A stretch of DNA of 64,000 nt from Chlorophyllum brunneum. Taxonomy: Eukaryota; Basidiomycota; Agaricomycetes; Agaricales; Agaricaceae. Below are positions 41,879-52,746 of the stretch, piece by piece. The notes beneath the pieces were generated by a model. The model worked only from the letters and a program-made list of their open reading frames with translations. It had not been told where the DNA came from and searched no databases. Within the stretch, counting starts at the first letter, position 1. The number at the start of each line of letters is the position of its first letter. A program made the translations under genes and the position numbers. The DNA is taken from NCBI GenBank assembly GCA_963576785.1, contig OY756141.1, positions 2,418,001 through 2,482,000 on the forward strand. Direction: 5' to 3'.

Positions 41879-44671
41879 ATGGCCATTCCTGAACTTGAAG
41901 ACAAAGGACGTCAGTCAGAGGGTTTACCTAGCAAGTCCGTTCGACGCGACCCGAGGACCCTGACATCTTTGTCGGATATCCTTTCCTCCCTTTCTGCGCT
42001 CCAATCTGAAGAAGCTGAGGTATCAAATGCGCTCACAGGTCTCCTCAATGCCCGTGAACCTATACTTGAATCTTTGAACCGTCTAAGGTCGCTCTTGCCT
42101 GAACTAGATGGTTTGCAAAGCGAAGCGCAGGGTTTCGCCGACAAGGTCTCGCGGACGGCTACCACTGCGGACAGGATTGGAAGTAAAGTGCGCTCCTTGG
42201 ACGAGGAGATGGGAAGAGTAAAGGAAGCTGGGGATCGCGTGAATCAAGTCATTGAGCTCAAGGTATGTCTCCCACTTCTCTCCCAGCACTCCCAGCACTT
42301 AATATGCTTACCAGTCTTCTCTTTCTGCCCTCAATGCCTCCGTAGAAAGTCATGACTGGGAAGCAGCCACACTCAGTTGTGCGAGGGCAATGGCCCTCCC
42401 ATTCGACGTCATCTCTGGCCCGTTCGCTGAAAAAACAGTGGTAATTTTTTTTCGCCCCTCGTATGTTGGTTGCATCTGAGAAATTAATTGGCTAGCCGAC
42501 AGCGGAAAGTCATCTTCCCCCTTCGGAGACGCTCCAAGAAGCCCGAGAGTACCTTCTCTCTGTCTTTCGCCGGAATTTTGAAGAAGCTTCACGCTCGAGG
42601 GATTCGACTGCTACAAGCCGGTTTTTCAAGCTGTTCCCAGCGATTGGATGGGAGGTGGAAGGTTTGCAGGCTTACGCGAATTTTGTGGTTGACCTTGTGC
42701 GAGTGAGGGCGCCTGCCTCTGCAAAAAGTATGTCTATTACATTCCCTTGATAAGTATGTACTCAGGAGTGGTGTCTTTAGCTTCGTCACCACTCTACTAC
42801 ATCACATCTCTCGCATCATTGTTTGAGAGCATCGCCATGATCGTGGACCAGCACCAGCCTGTAGTTGAGAAATATTACGGCTCCGGCAAGATGAAGAGCG
42901 TCGTCGTACGATTATTGGAAGAATGTGATCGAGTGACAAAAAGTCTGCTCGAGGGATGGGAAGAAGAAAGAGCCATGAAACGAAAAGTGGGTAGATCCAT
43001 ATATTGGGTCATGCTTTAACGGGACAATCTTCCAGCTGTCAGATATTCATAGTAATCCCCCCATCCCCATGTTCGCTGCGAGTGGGCGTCGACAAGTCCC
43101 CCAAGGTAATGAAGAGCCGGTCGTTGATTTACGGGAAATAGACAAGGTCCTCTCAGAAATCGCTGGGATGCTGGGAAGATGGAATATATTCAAGAAGTTT
43201 TTGCTCGAGTCGCTCAGTGTGCGTACATAGCTTTATCCGTCGGCGACCCGTATTTGAATATGGCAATGAAGGAATCCTCCCCGTCTGACGAAACTGGGAT
43301 TAATAGCCTTGAGGATACTCGCTTGCGAATGGGGGCCAATGAACAGGGGGAAGGTCCTTTGGTGGAGTTGGAACAAAGCAGCTCTGAGGGACATTTCAAC
43401 AACATTGTCCTCACTTACTTTGTACCCCTCGAAATCTGGTATACTCGTACCATTGTAGACAAGGTGGGTCTGCCGTCATGAGAGTCATATATTCAGCTAA
43501 CCATAACCTCCAGGCGCATCGAATGTCCAGTCCGGACGTCTCGCAAACACCAGTCATCACGACGACGCCCGACGATGTCTTCTATATCTTGAAGTTAGTC
43601 ATATCACGGATGTTGTCAACTGGTTCCGTGTCAGTTGTTCAACGTACCCTTGAACAATTACGAGAAGTGGTGGAAAAGGATTACATCGGAATTATCAAGA
43701 AGAAGCTGGAAGACGTTTACCGAAACACAGCGGCTCCTGGGTCCAATGCTCGTGCGGACAAGATCGAGAGGGAGAACCGTATGTCGTTCATCGTGAGTAG
43801 CTGGTCCCGCTGAATAATCAAGAAAGAGATTGATCTGCACCGTAGATTTTGTTGAATGACCTGGACGTCTCTAGTTCACATCTAGAACGACTGACGCAGG
43901 ATTTTATTGAAGGCACGATAATACCTCAGAATTTTACGGATGCTGAGGGGGGAGAAGCGAGGTTGCATCTAGTCGCCTTTCAGTCATTAGCCGGTAAATT
44001 CAAGACCACTCTCCGTGTAAGTGCGGATCCTCTTAAACATTTACATTTACATCTAACGAATGGCTCAAGTCTAGCATTGAACAGTTGTTCAATCAGCTTC
44101 TGCGACCAAAGCTGCGAAATTTCATACCCGAAATTTACAATAACGTTTCTTATCAACTTGACGAGAACAATTACGCGACGTCGGAGTATCAGGACATCGT
44201 GCGGAAACGGTTTGTGAAAACATGGGAAGGACTGGTTGATGGATACAAAGAGTCATTCACGGACACTAACTATCGACTGTTCTTTGGTCTTGCCCTTGAT
44301 GTTCTCCTTCGACCATGGGAGAAGTTTATGTTCAACTTCAAGTACACAGAGGTATTGAATCGACTTGGGAATTTGGAATCGATGCTAAACTGATTACAGC
44401 TGGGGGCTATACGGTTTGACAGAGACCTTCGCGCTGTCACAACGTATCTTAGTTCCCAAACACTTTTTGGCGATGTGAGGGACAAGTTCACGCGGCTGCA
44501 GCAAGTCTCAACAATTCTCAACCTGGATACGGTAGGCATTTCCCATTTGTTCATGATTGGTGCTGACCAGCTGGGCAGGACGAAGACGTGGACGAGTTTT
44601 ACAATAGTTCTGGTATAACCTGGAAGCTATCGCCCCAGGAAGCAAGGGCAATCGCCAGCTTGAAAATCTAG
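41879..44671 (+). CDS. COG4: Conserved oligomeric Golgi complex subunit 4 (COG4)
   Basis: COG4 belongs to lobe A of the COG tether, which captures retrograde intra-Golgi vesicles and binds the SNARE regulator Sly1. The N-terminal part (L-T-S-L-S-D-I-L-S-S-L-S-A-L, then heptad-rich helices through 42260) is the coiled-coil region shared by COG subunits. The middle contains W-E-A-A-T-L-S-C-A-R-A, F-F-K-L-F-P-A-I-G-W-E-V-E-G-L and Y-Y-G-S-G-K-M, which are characteristic of COG4. The C-terminal part includes V-F-Y-I-L-K-L-V-I-S-R and I-L-L-N-D-L-D-V-S. It ends S-P-Q-E-A-R-A-I-A-S-L-K-I at 44671. It is 130 bases downstream of the GH3 stop and converges on VPS2 with 59 bases between stops. Confidence 0.9.
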
Positions 44672-44730
44672 GTATGGAAGGTCGAAGTATTGGATGATAC
44701 ATACCGCCCCGCAAACAAAAAGTAGATCCC

Positions 44731-45700
44731 TTAACCTCTTCGTAGAGCATCGAGCCTTGCTTGTAACGCGTCCTCGTCCGAAGGGGCAGGCCCACCTCCG
44801 CCACCACCACCACCAATATTATCACCTCCCGACCTAGCTGTGCCGCCTGCCGAAGATCCACCCTGATCCCCCAGAGCAACGGGCTGCCGGTCTGCCAGTG
44901 ATTTGGAAGCTGTGGCAATGTTAGTTGGAGCGTCCGTAAGCTGGATATTGCCAAGGATGAGTGTGAGTGAAGGAGGTAGTAGAAAGAGAAACGCGCCTGT
45001 TGTGAGAGGTCGACGCCGATTTCGTCCAAAACTTGTTTGAGAATTTTGTCCCCTTCCTCCTCCTCATCTTCTTCCTCGTCCATAACATCGTCAACAGCAT
45101 CCGACATCATTTCTTCCTTCATGTCCATCATGGAGCTCTCTTTCTCGAATTCGGTCATGATACGCTGAATTTGAGGTAAATTGAGGCCGCGATTCATCGA
45201 GGCCATTGCCTATGTACCGGAGGGTTGAGTCAGATCAAGCTGCGGATGGGTGGGGTTGCGTACACGAGTAGCACCTCGCATTGCGTCGGCCATTTGTTGG
45301 TTACTCCGTAGTGTTTGTATTCGTAGGCCAACAGCTTGTAGCTGGGTGCGCATCTGGTAGAATTTCTGAACATACCGACGCGTCCGGACAAGATCCTTGG
45401 CCATGACTTTGCAGGCATTCTTTGGTGGATGATTTGGACGTTGTTGAGGAGATGAGAAGACAAGAGCGACGGACCATTTGCCCAGATTTCGCGCTTCTCT
45501 TGATATCGGCGACGAGTTTCTTCTCGCTCGCCTCGAGCTTGGTACGTTCACGGTCGAGCTCGCGCTGGGCCTTTGCAAGTGCTCGCTGGTGCTGCCGCAG
45601 GCGCTCTGCTGGGGTGACTGTGCGTCCAAAGAGAGTCTCCTGTATGTGCTGTGAGGGTGAGGTGTGGGAGGGAAACATGAAGACTTGCGATGATGTTCAT
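44731..45700 (-). CDS. VPS2: ESCRT-III subunit VPS2 (CHMP2 family)
   Basis: This is an ESCRT-III component that completes membrane scission at endosomes and recruits the AAA ATPase Vps4. I read exons 45700-45689, 45639-45475, 45419-45264, 45209-44997 and 44940-44731. All introns are in phase 0, and the product is 251 residues. It begins MNII-ETLFGRTVTPAERLRQ and contains K-V-M-A-K-D-L-V-R-T-R-R and L-R-S-N-Q-Q-M-A-D-A-M. It has the acidic M-D-E-E-E-D-E-E-E-E stretch, and the C-terminal MIM1 helix A-L-Q-A-R-L-D-A-L-R-R binds Vps4. A run of eight Gly precedes MIM1. Introns 1 and 4 have GC donors (GCAAGT and GCGCGT). The ATG is 43 bases from that of the divergent AN1 gene. Confidence 0.93.
44941..44996 (-). 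other. Probable GC-AG intron 4 of VPS2
   Basis: The exon ends D-L-S-Q-Q at 44997 and the next begins L-T-D-A-P-T, both in phase 0. The intervening 56 bases start GCGCGT and end ATCCAG. The only nearby GT (inside GCGCGT) would put the next exon out of frame. Confidence 0.65.
45640..45688 (-). other. GC-AG intron 1 of VPS2
   Basis: Exon 1 encodes only MNII and ends at 45689. The 49-base intron begins GCAAGT and ends ATACAG, and the next exon continues E-T-L-F-G-R. GCAAGT is the textbook strong GC donor. Confidence 0.8.
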
Positions 45701-45743
45701 GGTGGATGGGGAATAAGATTGGAAAGTGATGTGACAGGCGTTC
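45701..45743. promoter_or_regulatory. 43-base divergent promoter VPS2 / AN1 zinc finger gene
   Basis: The two ATG codons are separated by 43 bases. Transcription start sites probably lie within the opposite gene or inside this gap. No TATA box is visible. Confidence 0.5.
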
Positions 45744-46661
45744 ATGGACAGCTCTCTGCTCGACATTGGAGCCCAGTGCGCGCTCGCCGCCTGTCCCAGC
45801 CACGACTTCCTTCCCCTCTGCTGTCCCGCCTGCTCCAAATCCTTCTGCAGAGACCACATCCACTCACACGCCTGTCCACCCCCCCCTCTCCCCCCCGCCG
45901 TCCACCACCACAGCCTCAGCCGATGTGCTCTCGAGCACTGCAACAAACCCGCCCTCGACGCATACAACCCCTCTGCCTCTCTCTCTTGTTCGAAATGCGA
46001 CAGATCATTCTGTGCAGAGCAAGTCCCCGTTCGCTGCAACCCCCTCGTTCTAATCTCTCCCCCAGGCACCGTCACCCAACGTCCCACAACTGCACTCTGG
46101 TCTCCCCAGAAGCGGCAGCCTCACCGAAGAACGTAAAAGCCAGAGCACTTCTTGCCAAAATATCCTCGTCATCAACGTCAAGGGCACCGCCGAAGAAGGC
46201 CACGCAGCTGCCAACTGATCCAGCCAAGCTCGGTGCTTATCGGAAGGTTGAAGCCGTAAAGATGCGACACAGGGCGGTGCCTCTCGACCCGGGAGACAAG
46301 GCGGTTTCTCTCCCTTTGGATCAGCGCTTACATGTCAAAGTGCAACACGGCGACGGGACAAAGATATTCTGGCTGCGAAAGGTTTGCATAACATTGCTCC
46401 CAGCACAACCACGGGCTGAGATAGGGGCATCTCAGACGCTCATTACCGGCAGGGTGCTTGATCTCGTATGTAACCAGTTCGGTATCAAACAGGGCAGCTC
46501 TCTGGTATGTATGAAGGACCCTGCGATGAACCCGAATTCATCGAACATCCTAGTCGGTGCGACTCTCCAGAGCGGAATCAGACGCTCCGCTGCGCAACGA
46601 TATACCCCTTTCGAAACAGGTCGACGACGGATCAACACTCTCCGTTACCCAACACATATGA
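45744..46661 (+). CDS. AN1-type zinc finger protein (ZFAND1/CUZ1-like)
   Basis: CUZ1/ZFAND1 proteins link stress-induced ubiquitinated material to the proteasome and Cdc48/p97. I read exons 45744-46018, 46066-46381, 46436-46504 and 46554-46661, giving 255 residues. The first AN1 finger has C-P-A-C-S-K-S-F-C-R-D-H. The second, after splicing, has exact C-x2-C-x4-C-x2-H-x5-H-x-C spacing (C-S-K-C-D-R-S-F-C-A-E-H-R-H). The C-terminal part, with L-H-V-K-V-Q-H-G-D-G-T-K-I-F-W-L-R-K and T-G-R-V-L-D-L-V-C-N-Q-F-G, fits the ubiquitin-like domain of this family. The stop is TGA at 46659-46661. The intron inside the second finger is of GC-AG type. Confidence 0.85.
46019..46065 (+). other. GC-AG intron inside the second AN1 finger
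   Basis: The exon ends CTGTGCAGA and the intron begins GCAAGT and ends CCCCAG. Splicing gives A-E-H-R-H-P-T-S-H-N-C, completing the AN1 metal ligands. Using the GT four bases downstream would shift the frame and destroy the finger. Confidence 0.8.
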
Positions 46662-46859
46662 AATCCTGTTGCCCTCACGCTTGGGTACGATGAAAATGGA
46701 CCTTTCAATACAGAGCAGTGCAGGTAAGGCTACAGAACCCGGCAATGCGAGATATACTAGTTGTAGTCAAAGTGTAGACAAAAGTTGACCGTTCAATTCC
46801 ACGTAAAGAACCATCCAGTACTAAACAAGACAGGGGAATCCGACAAGAAATGTAGTCGA

Positions 46860-49800
46860 TTACGAAACAAGCGCAGCCAGGCGCCTTAGGTGCGAAACAT
46901 TAAGGTATGCAGGGACGTACGTCTCCAATCCTGATACCTCCCGAGGTAGTGGGAGTTCATAAGGTCCTACTTCTTCTGTCTCTGGTGACAGTAGTAGGTG
47001 ATCATTGCGGTCATTAGCTTGGACTCGTGATGCCACAACTCTGAGAATCTCCGGCGAGATCGGGTTCTGCTTATCATATCAGTACCGTTCCTTAAATCTA
47101 CTCAAAACACGAGCCCCTACCTCGTAGTCAGCAACGTAGTAGTTGGTGCACATCCTCTGGATCTGCATGGGGCTGAGCATCCAACACACATCGTAGATAA
47201 TCTCAATATCAGCCGCCGTAGCCTGGGTGGGTGTTATGTCAGTAGACTCTATCTCTTAGTGAGCAACAACGAACCTTTTTAAGCTGCAGTAGTTTGGTGG
47301 CCTGCATCAAGTGTTCCAACTGTAATGTTCCCTCCGGCATATCGTGTGATTTGCACCACTCTTCTATTCTTGTGATATTATATTGGATTTGCATGGCTTG
47401 AGGAGAATGTCAGTATTAGTCGTGAATCAGACGCTCATCACACATACCTCGTTTCCATGACGAGAAGTTCCGCCGCATGAGAAGGTCATTGAAACTCGTA
47501 ACCCCAATCAGCTTCAGCAATTCCGTGATAACTTGCTGCACCACGGACTCCTCCATATAGTAGCTCTTTAGACTCTTCCAGACTTTATTGAGAAGATTCA
47601 GGATGTCGTCCATACTGAATGCAGGTTGCGTGTTGGTGTTCAGCAGCCGGTTGAATAGCCGCCCCCCACCATCACTCGTTGTGAAACCAGGTAGTGATTG
47701 ACTCTCAATCAGGGCAGGAATGACCATCTTGGATAGTTTCTTCTTCGTCTCCAGCATCCAAGTGTGGTAGATATTGTATTCTAGACTGTCGAGATCGTGC
47801 TTGACGACGGACACCAAGCGCTCATAGTCGGCCCAGTCAAAGGGCCGGACAGCATTCTCTTCACCGGGCCCAATACCCTGCAACATGTCGCTCTCTGCCA
47901 CACAGATGAACGAAAGCATTTCATGCACATTTGATAGCCAGAAAATGCCAGGTACAATGGCGTCTTCGCCTTGGAAGGACTGGTATGGTATGAGTAGAGC
48001 ATTCAGCCTAATGGCACTGGGAGACATACCATGACATGTGCCTGAACAGTTTGCATCACGTTCGCAAGGAACCGCTCACTCTCTGCAATTAGACCGTACT
48101 TCCACATCTCGTTTGTCACTAAACTGATGAGGTTCGCGGGGAACAAAATCTCCTTCACGGCCGAAGGATTTGTCAAGCTTGGCATAGGAATCTTCAATCC
48201 ACGAACGAGACCATCTAACACATCTTCGTCCAGCTTTTTGGCGTCCATCATCACTCGAATCTTTTCTTCAGCGGGGTCCTCGTAGTCACGAATTCCAGGA
48301 AGACCATTGACATCGCGGAACCGCATGAAGTTGTCCTCGCCATTAAATGCGACAGAAACTGCGCGTGGATTGTTGGCTTGTAACCTCTTAACATCTAACA
48401 GTACTTCATCCGCCGATGTGCGGTTCTCTGTGGGCATTAAGCCAAATACTCCAGCCGAACTATGCCTACGTTGATGGCGATTGTTGGAAGCTGCATTGCC
48501 ATTTGCCGCGGTGCCGTTGGGTTCCATTGTACGTAGAGTAGGAGCGAAAGTTGGTGAGAGTGGTGGTTGGTCGGCCCTCGAGCCCCGCGTCAGTACATTG
48601 AGAGCGTTCGCGCGGTTAAGCTGTTCGCGAAGACTGCTGACTTCGTTCTTGAGCGTCGTGATGACTGAACTATCCTCGTGTGTTCGAACAGGTGCGGCTT
48701 CCAGCGCCTTTTGCTGAGCCTCAATTTGAGCTGCCTGCCGTGTGATATCATCCGTCAGCTTTAAGATAACCTCTTCCTTCTCCGCTAACCGTGCAGTAAC
48801 TTCCTCCAACTTCTTCTCGCCCTCAAGTTTGGCTTGCAATAATTCCTCCTTGAGCGCCGCCTCAGCTTCAGCTGTTTGGAGATTCGCTAGTGCTTGTTTC
48901 AAACGAGTGTCCGACTCTTCGTGCCTGTTAATCCACTGCTGCAGTTGTTGCTTAAGCTCGGCGAGCTGAGCTTCCACCTTCTTCTTCTCCTCATTCCTTT
49001 GTTGCAGGTTTTGTGTAAGCTCGACAACTTTGTTCTCCAGCTTGTAGGATATTTCTTGATATTTAAACAGGGAACGAGCTTCTTCCCTGAGGACCTTGAG
49101 CTCGCGCCGAGCGTAGCGACGACGGATGCAAGACTGCATATAGATGACGTGGTGGACATCGGATCGGAAAGTACGGCGAGCGGTACTAAAGGGAGCTTGA
49201 GCGCCAAGAAATTGTAAGAGGTTTTTTGCTTACACTCCACGTAATAAGCTTTGCAGCAAGGAGGCTGCTTGATATCTCCTTTCATAGACAAACCGCCCGC
49301 GAGCTTGCATACCCCGAATTCCTAGAAAGCACCATCAGATTGGCAACCCCAAGGTGAAACAATTGTCACCTACTGCTCTGGACCAGAACAACACCGCGTC
49401 GGACACCAAGGAATCGCTTTCGCTGTGTGAACGCACGAATTGCACTCTGCAATCTCCTTGCAGCTAGTTCGCGCCGAATACTTTCCACAAGCTTCCTTGC
49501 CAAGATGCCACGCCACCAGGTCTGAATCTTGATAGTGGCCTGGCGTAGCTGTCGATATTCCTTCATTGCTAGACGTCGGCGCATATTCTTCTGTACAACT
49601 GTGACCATAGCATTGAGCCTATCCGACCGGAGAGATTCCAGAGCTGCCAGCATGCCAGCCCTGAAGAATATCTTAGTTAGACCATTCTGATACATGTCGG
49701 TATCCGCAATAGTCCCGTCAAGGATGGTGGAACAGAGCCTGCGAAGATCCATAGACTGGATCATCGGTTGCCAGTCAGAAGAAGGTACAAGCATGTAATA

Positions 49801-52497
49801 TCTATTACTAGGTCAGCTCACGTTGTACATCAGCTGTGTCCTTGCACTCACCGCTCTGCGAATTCTTCATACGTCCAACGCGTGGGGTAGCCAGCACAAC
49901 TGATTCGGATAGTCTCCAGAACACCGCAAGCTCGTAATTGTCCTAGTACTTGCTGAGGTTGGAACTCCCAAGGTCTCTTTGCTTCATTTGGTTTGATACA
50001 ACGAATATAGTGCACATTCGTCACTTTAAGGGTTTCCATCAAGGTGATCAAAGAAGCCTTGAAGATTGATCCCTGGGTGGGCTTCTTGGCAGCAAGCCCC
50101 GCACGCTTTGCTCCGACTGAAGAAGCTGCGGGGACAGGTGAGGCACTCGAGGCAACGAAGGATTGTCGACCAGGATCAGGTATGACTGATGAGCGGCGAG
50201 AACCACCACTGCCCGTATCAGAGCCGGGGCCCGTGGGGGTACTCCCACCCTCAGTGGCTTTGACGGAGTTAAGAGCGGTATCAAGGACTTCCTTCAAGAA
50301 GGGATTCTTGGTAGCAGCGAGCAAGGTCATGTGTTCATCGGGAACGGTATCGCGGTTCTTCTCCAAAAAGCCTTCAACTTCATATGTGACGTCCAGCGCA
50401 TAATGGGCAATGGTGAATGAGGTATTGCCGAAGCGTGGCTTCTTGTACACATTTTTGAACTCGGGTTTAGTGAGGATCTGGGTGTTAAGCTTTTGCAGGA
50501 ACGAAGCATCGGTACCGGCAGGAAGGCGGGATTCTTCGTCAAGGAGGGAGAGGACACCAAGCTTACTTTCAATGACATCAATGCAAGGCTGATTGTCAGA
50601 GAAGTCGATAAATGTCCAGTTGATCTCTTCCTTGACGTATTCTTCTTGTTCGAGTTTGAATACGTGAGAGTTGAACTAGAGAGGATCAGCTCGTGGAGAT
50701 GACAATATTCCAGAAATCCAGTACCTCTTGCTGCAGTTTCTCATTCGCATAGTTGATACTGAATTGTTCAAAAGAGTTCTACAAGAAGGTCAGTACACAA
50801 AACCAATTCCATGGAGCAAGCGCGGACCTTTTGGAAATGCTCGAAACCGTAAATATCCAAAACACCAATGAACATTTCAGCTCGTTCTGCCGCATCGCCG
50901 TTTTCCCCTGCCAAACTCTCATTTACAATTGCCACGAGCCACTCGAACATACATGCATAGATGAATTTTGCAACAGAATCACGAACCACCGTGGCCTGTG
51001 CTGCATTCAAAGCGGTCACAATCTTCTCTGTACGCGTTATAATTTGTTTCTTGATTGTCCATTTCTTGAAATCTGCGAGTGTGACGCCGAGGAAACGAGT
51101 TGCAAGTTGTAGTGCAGAGTCGGCATCGTCGATGTTGCATTCGTTGCGTGTCGGCGTGATTTTGATGTTACCGAGATGAAGTAAAGCAGCCAAGAGGCGG
51201 AATACAGCCCACTGCTTCTCCACAGAAATACCGACAGTTGACAGCGCCTGTTGTGTCGCTCTGAACTCCTCCCCGTCATCAACCCCAATGATTGGTGTTG
51301 ACGTTGGGCCACCTTGCTTCAAGTAGTGGAACTTCGTGATGTCCGTGTCGAGTCCGAGGTCTTTGCGCTCCTTTGAGGGTGCCCCGGCGCACAGTTGATA
51401 GAAAATATGGTAATTCCGCTCTGTCAGGGGCTGGAACACTACTCGGGAGCGTTCTAGGAGATAAGTGCGAATACGTGCACCAACAATTTCTTGCCTCCCA
51501 TCGAAAAGGATCTATGGAATATGTGGGAACACAGCATTGGTTGACATAAAACTAGATGATCTAACCTGTATATACTTCCCGAAACGGGAGGAGTTATCAT
51601 TACGAGTGGTTTTCGCATTTCCAAAGGCCTCGAGGATCGGATTGGTTGCAAGAATCTGCTTCTCAATCTCGCTGGATTCGTCCAAGGTGAACTTGGATTT
51701 CGATTTGGAGTTTGAGTCTGGGGGATTCACGGAGGCGAGATAGCGCATGATGAATTTTGCCTACAACGGCGTTAGTCATTTCTGTTCAATGCCACCAGCG
51801 GGCAATCATACTGACCGACTCGGTCTTGCCAGCACCACTGGATTAAAGTGAAAAGGGGAAGGACCGGATAAAATATATTTGCACACCTTTCTCCAGACAC
51901 GATGATGGTCTGGCCCATTCCCTCCTTGCGCATAGCGGTATACGCATCCTCGGCAATGGCGAACAAATGCGGCTCGAGCTCACCCCTCCTTCGACCACTA
52001 TAAGCCTGGATGATCTCAGGACCGTAGAGTGTAACGCGTTGAAAGGGGTTGACGGCTATTAGAACTATTCCGCTGTATGTGTAGATACTATGTTGGCCAT
52101 AACGATTGCGGATAGTGTGCAGAACTGTTGACTGTTAGCTAGGTTCATAACCGTGGTCCAAGTAACATACCGGATGGTTCGTTTAAATGCGATAGCGTGG
52201 CCAAATCGTCCGCAGTCTCTAGCAGAGGAGGATTCCGTAGTGGCGGAAGGCCTTCTTTGCCGTCTTTGATTTCCTTCCCAGTCGTGTTGATCGTGATTTC
52301 CTAAGGTTGTGAGCGTAAGTATCTCTAAGGGGAGTACTGAAACGAAAAAGCAGGACCTTGCCGCGTTCATCAACGAAAACCAGCTTGATGCTGTCGTCGG
52401 TGGCTTTGGTGACTGAAGCGACCTCGGCGGATATCCAAGCCTGATCCTTGTCCTCGAACCAGACGCGGGTGCCCTTGCTGTAGATATTCTCCGCCAT
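46860..52497 (-). CDS. Class V myosin heavy chain (MYO2-like)
   Basis: This actin-based motor carries secretory vesicles and organelles to growth sites. It starts [20 protein letters not shown], an SH3-like N-terminus. The motor head has [10 protein letters not shown] and a P-loop [10 protein letters not shown]. It also has switch I ([11 protein letters not shown]), [10 protein letters not shown] and [11 protein letters not shown] motifs follow around 49640-49400 ([11 protein letters not shown]), then a coiled coil (about 49110-48600). The globular DIL cargo domain runs to the TAA at 46860-46862 and ends [10 protein letters not shown] Ser/Gly-rich insert in loop 2 lies around 50260-50080. The core of the P-loop sits on a 22-base exon (51816-51837). 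Confidence 0.96.
51816..51837 (-). other. 22-nt micro-exon encoding the myosin V P-loop
   Basis: The sequence between acceptor AATCCAG (intron 51838-51886) and donor GTCAGT (intron 51761-51815) encodes G-A-G-K-T-E-S plus one base of the preceding Ser codon. It joins I-V-S-G-E-S upstream and A-K-F-I-M-R downstream. All three segments are invariant in myosins, so the exon boundaries are well supported. Confidence 0.88.
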
Positions 52498-52746
52498 TTT
52501 TGAGGATTGGAGGGCGTTGTCGTGCCCTAGGAAAGAGGGGAGGTTGGAGGGTATGAAGGAGATGTTGATGTGTGTTGTCGGGTAACGATCAGTGGATGTC
52601 AAAATAGGCAAACCTCGCCAGGCCTTGTTCTATTCAAAATTTGCCAAAGCCAGTATATATTCCATGTCATATGTCCCCTCTCCTCCTTCCCTTCCGTCTC
52701 CACAAAACCAACCCTGTCTGTCTGACACCTCTTTCATGTACCCAAA
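52498..52746. promoter_or_regulatory. Divergent promoter region, myosin V / FUSC-like membrane protein
   Basis: 249 bases separate the two ATGs. A pyrimidine-rich tract near 52675-52710 precedes the plus-strand gene, and a short TATATA-like sequence occurs at 52653-52657. No other clear element is seen. Confidence 0.4.

Noticed and set aside
47400..52400. Many plus-strand open frames opposite myosin V
   Set aside because: They are complements of the motor, coiled-coil and DIL coding sequence.
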